Of a stretch of DNA of 64,000 bases, positions 1 through 9,721 are shown in pieces. The notes below the pieces were generated by a model that saw only the letters and a list, made by a program, of their open reading frames with translations, was not told the DNA's origin and searched no databases. The position numbers were made by a program, and so were the translations under genes. Each line of letters opens with the position of its first letter. Positions within the stretch are counted from its first letter, which is position 1. The DNA comes from Streptomyces sp. NBC_01445 (lineage in GTDB: Bacteria; Actinomycetota; Actinomycetes; Streptomycetales; Streptomycetaceae): assembly GCF_035918235.1 (NCBI RefSeq), contig NZ_CP109485.1:6569001-6633000 (forward strand), in the 5' to 3' direction.

Positions 1-141
1 GCGTTCGGCGCGACGCTGCTGGGCCAGCGCCTGCCCCGGGCCGCCGCTTCACCCGCTTCACAGCCCCAACCTTTCAGTTCTGCTGAAGAGACGGAGCGGA
101 AAGTTTCGATGGACCTGACGGGTGGAGAGCTGCGACGGTAG
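1..141 (+). CDS. Possible 3' end of an upstream gene (partial)
   Basis: The frame starting at base 1 is open to a TAG at 139-141. Its first 15 codons all end in G or C, as real Streptomyces codons do, and encode [15 protein letters not shown], which could be the tail of a membrane protein. After about base 45 the codon bias disappears. The last part also overlaps the regulatory element at 73-116, so the true stop is uncertain. A minus-strand gene is less likely because I see no start codon for it. No function can be assigned. Confidence 0.3.
   Translation, partial: AFGATLLGQRLPRAAASPASQPQPFSSAEETERKVSMDLTGGELRR
73..116 (+). promoter_or_regulatory. Shared operator/promoter element, copy 1 (before the DMT transporter)
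   Basis: It contains a TTCAG-N5-CTGAA dyad at 73-87, then GAAAGTTTC (99-107) within a 17-base block (100-116) identical to 2101-2117 in front of allantoicase. The GAAA/TTTC core looks like an IclR-family palindrome. It ends 65 bases before the transporter start. Function as an operator is inferred from the two conserved copies. Confidence 0.55.
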
Positions 142-181
142 TCGGGTCGTAGCCAGATCACAGCTCAGGAGGGGATACGGG

Positions 182-1147
182 ATGGCGGTCCTGGACCGGA
201 CAACCACCAGCGCCGAGAAGGCCGCATCGGGAGGTGGAGGAGCAGGAGGGCGCCGCGCCGGCAACGGGCTCGGCGCCGGCCTCGCGCTCGCGCTGCTCGC
301 CACGGTGGTCTGGTCGGGCAGCTTCGTCACCTCCCGCGCGCTGCACGACAGCGTGCCCCCGATCCAGCACGCGTTCTGGCGCTGGATCATCGCGATCGCC
401 GCGGTGGCGCCGTTCGCGGCGCGCTCCGCCTGGCGGCAGCGGGCACTGCTCCGCGCCCACCTGCGCTTCCTGCTGCTCGCCGCACTGCTCGGCGTGACCG
501 TCTACAACACGCTCGTCAACCAGGCGGCGATGACGACGTCCGCCGGGAACATGGGCATGATCATGGCCGCGTCGCCCGTCCTGATGGCGGCGTACGAACG
601 CCTCGGCGGGGTGCGGCTCGGGGCCCGCCGGGTGACCGGCACGGTCGTGGCGTGCGTGGGTGTTCTGCTTCTGGTCAGCAAGGGCTCCCTGGCGCCGGAC
701 TTCACGGCGGGCGACCTGTGGGTGGTCGCGGCGGCGGTCTGCTTCGGCTCGTACAGCGCGCTGCTGCGGCGCCGGCCGGCGGAGATCGGCGGGCCCGCGT
801 TCCTCTTCGCGACGTTCGTACTCGGCGCGCTGATGCTGCTGCCGGTGTTCCTCGTCAGCCTCGCCGTCCAGGGCGGCTTCGAGCCGACGGCGGCGACGGT
901 CTCGCCCCTCCTGTACGTGGGTGTGGTCTCGTCCGCCGTCGCGTTCTTCGCGTGGAACAAGGCGATCGCCCAGATCGGCGCGGCCCGCGCCGGCGTCATC
1001 TACTACCTCCAGCCGGTGTGCGTGGCCCTGCTCTCGTACGCGGTCCTCGGCGAGGCCATGGGCGTGCTGCAGATCGCGTGCATGGCGCTGATCCTGGCGG
1101 GGGTGGCCCTCGGCTCCGCGACCCGGGGCGAGACCCGGATACGTTGA
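182..1147 (+). CDS. EamA/DMT superfamily transporter
   Basis: A 321-residue integral membrane protein of the drug/metabolite transporter superfamily, with two EamA repeats and about ten hydrophobic segments. Recognisable features are the first helix with 'ATVVWSGSFVTSRALHDSVPP', the 'NQAAMTTSAGNMGMI' segment of the first repeat, and 'QPVCVALLSYAVLGEAM' near the C-terminus, which is typical of the second repeat. ATG 182 is chosen over the upstream ATG 122 because AGGAGGGG lies at 167-174 with suitable spacing. The stop is four bases before the LysR gene, so the two are probably cotranscribed. Members of this family export amino acids, nucleobases or drugs. The shared element with allantoicase hints at a purine or ureide-related substrate, but that is inference. 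Confidence 0.85.
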   Translation: MAVLDRTTTSAEKAASGGGGAGGRRAGNGLGAGLALALLATVVWSGSFVTSRALHDSVPPIQHAFWRWIIAIAAVAPFAARSAWRQRALLRAHLRFLLLAALLGVTVYNTLVNQAAMTTSAGNMGMIMAASPVLMAAYERLGGVRLGARRVTGTVVACVGVLLLVSKGSLAPDFTAGDLWVVAAAVCFGSYSALLRRRPAEIGGPAFLFATFVLGALMLLPVFLVSLAVQGGFEPTAATVSPLLYVGVVSSAVAFFAWNKAIAQIGAARAGVIYYLQPVCVALLSYAVLGEAMGVLQIACMALILAGVALGSATRGETRIR

Positions 1148-1151
1148 CCCC

Positions 1152-2057
1152 ATGCGCGCCACCGACTGGGACATCAAGAAGCTCGCGATCCTGCGGGCCC
1201 TGCGGGACCGGGGGACCGTCACGGCCACCGCACAGGCGCTGCTCATGACCCCGTCGGCCGTGTCGCAGCAGCTGACCAACCTGGCGAAACAGCTCGGCGT
1301 GCCGCTCCTGGAGGCGCACGGGCGGCGCGTACGCCTCACCGACGCCGCCCACCTCGTCCTGCGGCACGCCGAAGCCGTGTTCGCCCAACTGGAACGCGCC
1401 GACGCGGAGTTGGACGCGTATCTGCAGGGCGAGTCGGGGGAGGTGCGGGTCGCCGCCTTCTCCACCGCCGTGCCCGCCCTGGTGGTGCCCGCCGTACGCG
1501 CCCTGCGCACCGCCCACCCCGGGATCGCGGTCCGCGTGCGCGAGGCCGAGGCCGCGGAGGCGTACGAGCTGCTCTCGGCCGGTGACGTGGACCTGGCCCT
1601 GTCGCTCGCCGCGCACGCGCCCACCGCGCGGGACCCCAAGTTCACGCGGGTGCCGCTGCTCGCCGACCCGCTCGACGTGGCCCTGCCCACCGGGCATCCG
1701 CTGGCGGGAGCGGCGGGCCCGCGCCTGGCCGAGCTGGCCGGCGAGCACTGGATCTTCGGCGGTTCCGGACCCTGGTCGGAGATCACGCGGGCCGCGTGCG
1801 AGGCCGCCGGGTTCGTGCCCGAGCAGGCGCACAGCGCGGCCGGCTGGACGGCGATCCTGGCGATGGTCGAGGCGGGGATGGGCATCGCCCTGGTCCCGCG
1901 CATGGCGGCGGCGGGCCGAGAGGGCGTCGTGATGTGCGCGCTGGGCGAGGACCGGCCGGTCAGGCACGTGGTGGCGGCGGTGCGCAGCGGGTCGGAGGAG
2001 GCGCCGGCGGTGTCGAGGGTGCTGGAAGCCCTGAGGGAAGCCGCGGCGGAACGCTGA
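1152..2057 (+). CDS. LysR-family transcriptional regulator
   Basis: A 301-residue regulator with an N-terminal winged helix-turn-helix (residues about 8-65, including 'GTVTATAQALLMTPSAVSQQLTNLAKQLG') and a LysR substrate-binding domain from about residue 95 to the C-terminus. It starts four bases after the stop of the DMT transporter and is read in the same direction, so the likely target is its own operon or the neighbouring allantoicase. LysR proteins bind dyads near the -35 region with a T-N11-A core. The TTCAG-N5-CTGAA dyads at 73 and 2074 are candidate sites. The inducer is not predictable from sequence. Confidence 0.88.
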   Translation: MRATDWDIKKLAILRALRDRGTVTATAQALLMTPSAVSQQLTNLAKQLGVPLLEAHGRRVRLTDAAHLVLRHAEAVFAQLERADAELDAYLQGESGEVRVAAFSTAVPALVVPAVRALRTAHPGIAVRVREAEAAEAYELLSAGDVDLALSLAAHAPTARDPKFTRVPLLADPLDVALPTGHPLAGAAGPRLAELAGEHWIFGGSGPWSEITRAACEAAGFVPEQAHSAAGWTAILAMVEAGMGIALVPRMAAAGREGVVMCALGEDRPVRHVVAAVRSGSEEAPAVSRVLEALREAAAER

Positions 2058-2073
2058 TGTCAGGACCCGACCA

Positions 2074-2117
2074 TTCAGCTCACCTGAACGTACTTGTCGA
2101 AAAGTTTCGATGGACCT
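2074..2117 (+). promoter_or_regulatory. alc: Shared operator/promoter element, copy 2 (before allantoicase)
   Basis: TTCAG-N5-CTGAA lies at 2074-2088, followed by GAAAAGTTTC (2099-2108) and the same 17-base block (2101-2117) found at 100-116. A possible promoter would use TTGTCG (2094-2099) as -35 and TAAGTG (2117-2122) as -10 with a 17-base spacer, which puts the conserved core between the promoter elements. The start codon follows 29 bases later. Confidence 0.55.
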
Positions 2118-2146
2118 AAGTGCTCGGTGGGTCCGACAGTGGACGT

Positions 2147-3295
2147 ATGACGACATCCGACGCAGCGCCGCTCGAAGCCCACGAGGACCCGCACGCCAAC
2201 GACGCCGCCCCCTACTCCGGCGGCGACCCGTACGCCGACTACCGCCACTTCGGCGACACCGAGAGCTACGCGGAGCTGGTGGACCTCGCCGACCGGCGCC
2301 TGGGCGCGGGAGTCATCGCCGCGAACGACGAGTTCTTCGCCCAGCGCGAGAACCTCCTCGTCCGCGAGCCCGCGGTGTTCGACCCCGAGCACTTCGGGCA
2401 CAAGGGCAAGATCATGGACGGCTGGGAGACCCGCCGCCGCCGCGGCACCGCCGAGTCCCCCTTCCCCGCGCCCGAGGACCACGACTGGGCGATCGTCCGG
2501 CTCGGCGCACCCGGCGTGATCCGCGGCATCGTCGTGGACACCGCGCACTTCCGAGGCAACTACCCGCAGCGCATCAGCGTCCAGGCGGCGTGCGTGGAAG
2601 GCTCCCCGAGCCCCGAGGACGTCACCGCGGCCGACGTGAAGTGGGAGGAGCTGATCGCCCCGACGCCGGTGCGCGGCCACGCGGCCAACGGCTTCACGAT
2701 CACGTCGGAACGCCGCTACACGCACCTCCGCCTCTGCCAGCACCCCGACGGCGGTGTGGCCCGCCTGCGCGTGCACGGCGAGGTGGTCCCGGACCCCGAG
2801 TGGCTCGACCTGCTCGGCACGTTCGACCTGCTCTCGGTCCTCAACGGCGGTACGTACGAGGACGCGTCCGACAAGTTCTACTCCTCGCCGACGCAGATCA
2901 TCCTGCCCGGCACGTCCCGCAAGATGGACGACGGCTGGGAGAACCGCAGGCGCCGGGTGCACGGCACGAACGACTGGGTCCGCTTCCGCCTCGCCGCGCA
3001 GGGCGCGATCCGCGCGGTGGAGATCGACACGGCGTACCTGAAGGGGAACTCGGCCGGCTGGATCGCCCTGAGCGGCCGCAACGGCGACACGGGCGAGTGG
3101 TTCGAAATCATCCCCCGCACCCGCCTCCAGCCCGACACCCTCCACCGCTTCAAACTCGCCGCCCGGGCCGTAGCCACCCACGTACGCCTGGACGCCTTCC
3201 CGGACGGCGGCGTGGCCCGGATGCGCCTGCACGGCTCCCTGACGGAAACGGGCCGCGACGCCCTGCGGGACCGCTACGGCCGCACCGAGGCCTGA
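2147..3295 (+). CDS. alc: Allantoicase
   Basis: A 382-residue allantoicase (EC 3.5.3.4), which hydrolyses allantoate to ureidoglycolate and urea in the cytoplasm as part of purine nitrogen recovery. The protein consists of two repeated beta-sandwich allantoicase domains. Each carries the same signature: 'GKIMDGWETRRRR' near residue 90 and 'SRKMDDGWENRRRR' near residue 265, each followed by a 'VDTAHFRGN' or 'IDTAYLKGN' strand and a 'DGGVARLRVHG' or 'DGGVARMRLHG' motif. ATG 2147 is preferred to the GTG at 2120, which lies too close to the promoter element. A transporter and a LysR regulator lie upstream. The paired element suggests joint control. The repressor known for this pathway in S. coelicolor is the IclR-type AllR. 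Confidence 0.93.
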   Translation: MTTSDAAPLEAHEDPHANDAAPYSGGDPYADYRHFGDTESYAELVDLADRRLGAGVIAANDEFFAQRENLLVREPAVFDPEHFGHKGKIMDGWETRRRRGTAESPFPAPEDHDWAIVRLGAPGVIRGIVVDTAHFRGNYPQRISVQAACVEGSPSPEDVTAADVKWEELIAPTPVRGHAANGFTITSERRYTHLRLCQHPDGGVARLRVHGEVVPDPEWLDLLGTFDLLSVLNGGTYEDASDKFYSSPTQIILPGTSRKMDDGWENRRRRVHGTNDWVRFRLAAQGAIRAVEIDTAYLKGNSAGWIALSGRNGDTGEWFEIIPRTRLQPDTLHRFKLAARAVATHVRLDAFPDGGVARMRLHGSLTETGRDALRDRYGRTEA

Positions 3296-3366
3296 CCGAC
3301 GAAGCGCGGCGGGGCATCCACTCAGCCTGCGCCGTCGTCGAGACGCCCTACTGGGCCGTGCCCGCG

Positions 3367-3858
3367 GTGAGTGACGCGCGCCCCACCGCCGGCACCCGCG
3401 AGCGTGAACTCGCCCGGCTCGGCGAGCTGTTGCTGAGCCGGGCCAAACGGCTCGAAGCGGTACTCGGGGAGTGGACGTCCCGGGTGCCCGAAGAGCGGCT
3501 GCCCTTCCTCGCCGCCGCCCAGGAACTCATCGAGGTCGCCCCGGGCATCGTCGACACCTGGACGTCGTACGACGCGCGTGAACTCGGCGCCGCCGAACTC
3601 GCCGCCACCGTCGGCAACTCCGTCTCCCTCGGCATCTCCGCCCGCCGTGCCCCGCTGCGCGCCGCGGCCATGCTGCGGGGCGCCCTGGGCGAGCGGCCGA
3701 CCCCCGCGGACGCGGCCGTCGCGGACCGGCTCGACGGCCTGGTCGGAGAGTGGTGCGAGGACATGGAGCGCCAGTACGAGCCCCGCGGGGTGTCGCTGAC
3801 GGCGCAGACGAACCTGCACACGCAGACCATGCTCGCGATCGCCCGCGAACTGGCCTGA
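3367..3858 (+). CDS. Hypothetical protein, mostly helical
   Basis: A 163-residue cytoplasmic protein with no signal peptide or membrane segment. It is rich in Ala, Leu, Glu and Arg and is predicted to be almost entirely helical, for example 'RERELARLGELLLSRAKRLEAVLGEW' near the N-terminus and 'LVGEWCEDMERQYEP' near residue 130. I do not recognise a family. GTG 3367 is used; GTG 3358 is the in-frame alternative. It follows allantoicase by 71 bases in the same direction and ends at a strong terminator. Codon use is typical of the region, so the frame is very likely real. Confidence 0.7.
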   Translation: MSDARPTAGTRERELARLGELLLSRAKRLEAVLGEWTSRVPEERLPFLAAAQELIEVAPGIVDTWTSYDARELGAAELAATVGNSVSLGISARRAPLRAAAMLRGALGERPTPADAAVADRLDGLVGEWCEDMERQYEPRGVSLTAQTNLHTQTMLAIARELA

Positions 3859-3874
3859 GGACGCGTCAAAGGGG

Positions 3875-3907
3875 GAGGGGCGCCCCGCACGTGGCGGGGC
3901 GCCCCTC
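3875..3907. terminator. Bidirectional terminator hairpin
   Basis: A perfect 14-bp stem (3875-3888 with 3894-3907) and an ACGTG loop lie between the convergent hypothetical gene and pepN. There is no T-tract, as is common in Streptomyces. Confidence 0.75.
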
Positions 3908-3927
3908 GTGGACCAGGCGGTGACGGA

Positions 3928-6498
3928 CTACGCGTCAGCCTCCTGCGCCCGCAGCGCACGCTCCACGCCCGCCCGCGATTCCGACACCAGGCGGCGCAGG
4001 GCCGCGTTCGGGTCGGCCGTGGTGAGCCAGGACTCCGTTGCGTCCAGGGTGGGCTGGGAGATCTGGATCGCCGGGTACAGGCCGATCGCCACCTGCTGGG
4101 CCATCTCGTGGGAGCGGGACTCCCAGACGTCCTTCACCGCGGCGAAGTACTTCTCCGTGTACGGGGCGAGAAGGTCGCGCTGGTCGGTCTGGACGAAGCC
4201 GGCGATGACCGCTTCCTGGACCGCGTTCGGGAGCTTGTCGGACTCGACGACCGACGCCCAGGCCTCCGCCTTCGCCTCGGCGGTGGGGCGCGCCGCGCGG
4301 GCCGTCGCCGCGTGGCGCTCGCCCGCCGCGGTCCGGTCCCGCTCGTACTCCGCCGCGATCTCCGGCTCGTCGTAGCGGCCGACCGCAGCGAGCCGCTCCA
4401 CGAACGCCCACCGCAGCTCCGTGTCGACGGCGAGGCCCTCGATGGTCTGCGTGCCTTCGAGGAGCGCCTCGAGCAGGTCGAGCTGCTCCGGCGTGCGGGC
4501 CGTCGCCGCGAACGCGCGGGCCCACGCCAGCTGGTGGTCGCTGCCCGCCTCCGCCGCCCGCAGGTGCGCCAGCGTCGCCTCGGTCCAGCTCGCCAGCGCC
4601 CCGTCGCGTCCCACGGGGGCCGCGTACAGGTCGATGGCCAGCTTCACCTGACGGTGCAGGGACTGCACGACGCCGATGTCGGACTCCTTGCCGATGCCCG
4701 AGAGGACCAGCTCCAGGTAGGCGCTGGTGGGCAGTTCGGCGTCGCGCGTCATGTCCCAGGCGGAGGCCCAGCACAGGGCGCGCGGCAGGGACGACTCGAA
4801 GTCGCCGAGGTGCTCGGTGACGAACGCGAGCGACTCCTCGTCCAGGCGGACCTTCGCGTACGACAGGTCGTCGTCGTTGAGGAGGATCACGTCCGGGCGG
4901 CGCTTGCCGGCCAGCTGCGGGACCTGGGTCAGCTCGGTGGCCGTGACGTCCAGCTCGACGCGCTCCACGCGCACCAGCTTGCCGCTGTCGTCGTCGAGGT
5001 CGTAGAGGCCGATCGCGATGCGGTGCGGGCGCAGCGTCGGCTCGCCCTTGGCGCCGGCGGGGAGCGCGGGCGCCTCCTGCTGGATGGCGAAGGACGTGAT
5101 GACGCCGTTCGCGTCCGTCTCGATCTGCGGGCGCAGGATGTTGATGCCGGCCGTCTGGAGCCAGGCCTTCGCCCACGCGGTCAGGTCGCGCCCGCTGGTC
5201 TCCTCCAGCGCGCCGAGCAGGTCGGACAGGCGCGTGTTCCCGTACGCGTGGCGCTTGAAGTACGCCTGCACGCCCTGGAAGAACTCGTCCATGCCGACGT
5301 ACGCGACGAGCTGCTTGAGGACGCTGGCGCCCTTGGCGTACGTGATGCCGTCGAAGTTGACGAGGACGTCGTCGAGGTCGCGGATCTCGGCCATGATCGG
5401 GTGCGTGGAGGGCAGCTGGTCCTGCCGGTACGCCCATGTCTTCATGGAGTTGGCGAACGTCGTCCACGAGTGCGGCCAGCGGCTGTCCGGCGAGTACGCC
5501 TGGCAGGCGATCGACGTGTACGTGGCGAACGACTCGTTCAGCCAGAGGTCGTTCCACCACTCCATCGTCACGAGGTCGCCGAACCACATGTGGGCCAGCT
5601 CGTGCAGGATCGTCTCCGCACGCACCTCGTACGCCGCGTCCGTCACCTTCGAACGGAACACGTACTGGTCGCGGATGGTGACCGCGCCCGCGTTCTCCAT
5701 CGCGCCCGCGTTGAACTCCGGCACGAAGAGCTGGTCGTACTTGGCGAAGGGGTACGCGTAGTCGAACTTCTCCTGGAACCAGTCGAAGCCCTGCCGCGTG
5801 ACCTCGAAGATCGCGTCCGAGTCGAGGAACTCGGCGAGCGAGGGCCGGCAGTAGATGCCGAGCGGCACGGACTGCCCGCCCGGGCCCTCGTACGAGGAGT
5901 GCACCGAGTGGTACGGGCCGACGATCAGAGCCGTGATGTACGTGGAGATGCGCGGCGTCGGCTCGAAGTGCCAGACGTCGTCCTTCGGCTCCGGAGACGG
6001 GGAGTTGGAGATGACCGTCCAGCCCGTCGGCGCCTTCACGGTGAACTGGAAGGTGGCCTTGAGGTCCGGCTGCTCGAAGGAGGCGAAGACGCGGCGCGCG
6101 TCCGGGACCTCGAACTGCGTGTACAGATAGGCCTGCTGGTCGACCGGGTCGACGAAGCGGTGCAGACCCTCACCCGTGTTGGTGTACGCGCAGTCGGCGA
6201 CGACCCGCAGCTCGTTCGGCCCCGCCTCCAGGTGCTTGAGCTCGATCCGCGAGTCGCGGAACACGGCGGCGACGTCCAGCGAATGCCCGTTCAGGACGAC
6301 CTCGTGGACCGCCGGGGCGACCAGGTCGATGAACGTGTGGGCGCCCGCTTCGGCGCTCTCGAACCGCACGCTGGTCACGGACCGGTAGGTGCCGCCCTCC
6401 TGCGCTCCCGAGAGGTCAAGATCGATCTCGTACGACTCGACATCGAGCAGTTTCGCCCGCTGCTGCGCCTCTTCACGGGTCAGATTGGTGCCAGGCAC
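3928..6498 (-). CDS. pepN: Aminopeptidase N (M1 zinc metallopeptidase), copy 1
   Basis: An 856-residue M1-family aminopeptidase that removes N-terminal residues from peptides in the cytoplasm. The N-terminal saddle domain is followed by the catalytic domain, with the exopeptidase motif GAMEN at residues 265-269 and the zinc site HELAH at 299-303, plus the third ligand Glu in 'WLNESFATY' about 18 residues later. The C-terminal ERAP1-like helical domain fills the last 300 residues. The length matches the actinobacterial PepN norm. The GTG start at 6498 has an AGGAG eight bases upstream. A paralogue lies at 18446-21028, so the pair probably arose by old duplication. It faces the DUF1203 gene divergently. 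Confidence 0.95.
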   Translation of the reverse strand: MPGTNLTREEAQQRAKLLDVESYEIDLDLSGAQEGGTYRSVTSVRFESAEAGAHTFIDLVAPAVHEVVLNGHSLDVAAVFRDSRIELKHLEAGPNELRVVADCAYTNTGEGLHRFVDPVDQQAYLYTQFEVPDARRVFASFEQPDLKATFQFTVKAPTGWTVISNSPSPEPKDDVWHFEPTPRISTYITALIVGPYHSVHSSYEGPGGQSVPLGIYCRPSLAEFLDSDAIFEVTRQGFDWFQEKFDYAYPFAKYDQLFVPEFNAGAMENAGAVTIRDQYVFRSKVTDAAYEVRAETILHELAHMWFGDLVTMEWWNDLWLNESFATYTSIACQAYSPDSRWPHSWTTFANSMKTWAYRQDQLPSTHPIMAEIRDLDDVLVNFDGITYAKGASVLKQLVAYVGMDEFFQGVQAYFKRHAYGNTRLSDLLGALEETSGRDLTAWAKAWLQTAGINILRPQIETDANGVITSFAIQQEAPALPAGAKGEPTLRPHRIAIGLYDLDDDSGKLVRVERVELDVTATELTQVPQLAGKRRPDVILLNDDDLSYAKVRLDEESLAFVTEHLGDFESSLPRALCWASAWDMTRDAELPTSAYLELVLSGIGKESDIGVVQSLHRQVKLAIDLYAAPVGRDGALASWTEATLAHLRAAEAGSDHQLAWARAFAATARTPEQLDLLEALLEGTQTIEGLAVDTELRWAFVERLAAVGRYDEPEIAAEYERDRTAAGERHAATARAARPTAEAKAEAWASVVESDKLPNAVQEAVIAGFVQTDQRDLLAPYTEKYFAAVKDVWESRSHEMAQQVAIGLYPAIQISQPTLDATESWLTTADPNAALRRLVSESRAGVERALRAQEADA

Positions 6499-6622
6499 GC
6501 GGTCATCTCCTAGATCCGGTCTACGTTTGTGACGTTCCGGTCATCCTTCCACGAGGGAAGCGGAGAGCGCGATGTCCGTTTTCCGCCGGTGAACCCGCGC
6601 GCGCGGGACGAGCCTTGCGTAC

Positions 6623-7138
6623 ATGACCACGTACACGGCACAGCCCATCGCACCGGCCACCCTCAAGGAACTGCGGGACACCGACGACGCGGGCCGCCCC
6701 TGCGTCGCGTTCACCGCCACCGACGACGCGGCCGTCGGGTCCCCGCTGCGCTGCTGTCTGCGCTCCGTCGAGCCCGGCGAGCGGATCGCGCTCGTCTCGT
6801 ACGCCCCGCTGCGGCGCTGGAGCGAGGCCACGGGCGCGCACCCGGGCGCGTACGACGAGCAGGGACCGGTCTTCATCCACGCCGACGACTGCGAAGGGCC
6901 GGCGCCGGACGCCGGCGGCTACCCCTTCGACCGGCCCGGCGCCCTGCGCACCGTGCGCCGCTACAACGCCGAGGGGCACATCGTCGGCGGGCGCCTCCTG
7001 GAGATCCCGCAGGATGCGACCGCCGGGTTCGACGCGGCGTTCGTCGAGGCGTTCGGCGACCCGCACGTGGCGCTCGTCCACGTGCGGGCCCTGGAGTACG
7101 GCTGCTTCCAGTTCGAGGTGCGCAGGCCGCAGTCGTAG
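6623..7138 (+). CDS. DUF1203 family protein
   Basis: A 171-residue protein matching the DUF1203 family by eye: a central 'PLRCCLRSVEPGERIALVSYAPL' segment, then 'EQGPVFIHADDC' and a C-terminal 'VHVRALEYGCFQFEVRRP'. The family is widespread in bacteria and has no established biochemical role. The conserved Cys pair and the 'HADDC' motif suggest a small ligand-binding or redox fold, but this is inference. ATG 6623 is the only sensible start. The gene is monocistronic, divergent from pepN and convergent with asd. Confidence 0.82.
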   Translation: MTTYTAQPIAPATLKELRDTDDAGRPCVAFTATDDAAVGSPLRCCLRSVEPGERIALVSYAPLRRWSEATGAHPGAYDEQGPVFIHADDCEGPAPDAGGYPFDRPGALRTVRRYNAEGHIVGGRLLEIPQDATAGFDAAFVEAFGDPHVALVHVRALEYGCFQFEVRRPQS

Positions 7139-7185
7139 AACGGCCGCGGGTCCGGAAGGGGCGGGCGTCCGGAAGGGGGCGGCCG

Positions 7186-9655
<2,470 letters not shown>

Positions 9656-9671
9656 GCCCGGGCCGACGGCA

Positions 9672-9703
9672 AGGGGCGGGCGCCCGTACGGACGCCCGCC
9701 CCT
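9672..9703. terminator. Bidirectional terminator hairpin
   Basis: An 11-bp perfect stem (AGGGGCGGGCG at 9672-9682 with its complement at 9693-9703) and an inner CCGTACGG lie between the convergent anti-sigma and protease genes. Confidence 0.7.
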
Positions 9704-9721
9704 CCTGTCACCCGGTCACCG

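Noticed and set aside
4108..6513. Very long plus-strand open frame antisense to pepN
   Set aside because: It is low in hydrophobic residues and mirrors the codon structure of pepN, as expected of a shadow in high-GC DNA.
7150..7180. Direct repeat GTCCGGAAGGGG, two copies between the DUF1203 gene and asd
   Set aside because: Short, GC-rich and unsupported as a regulatory or mobile element.
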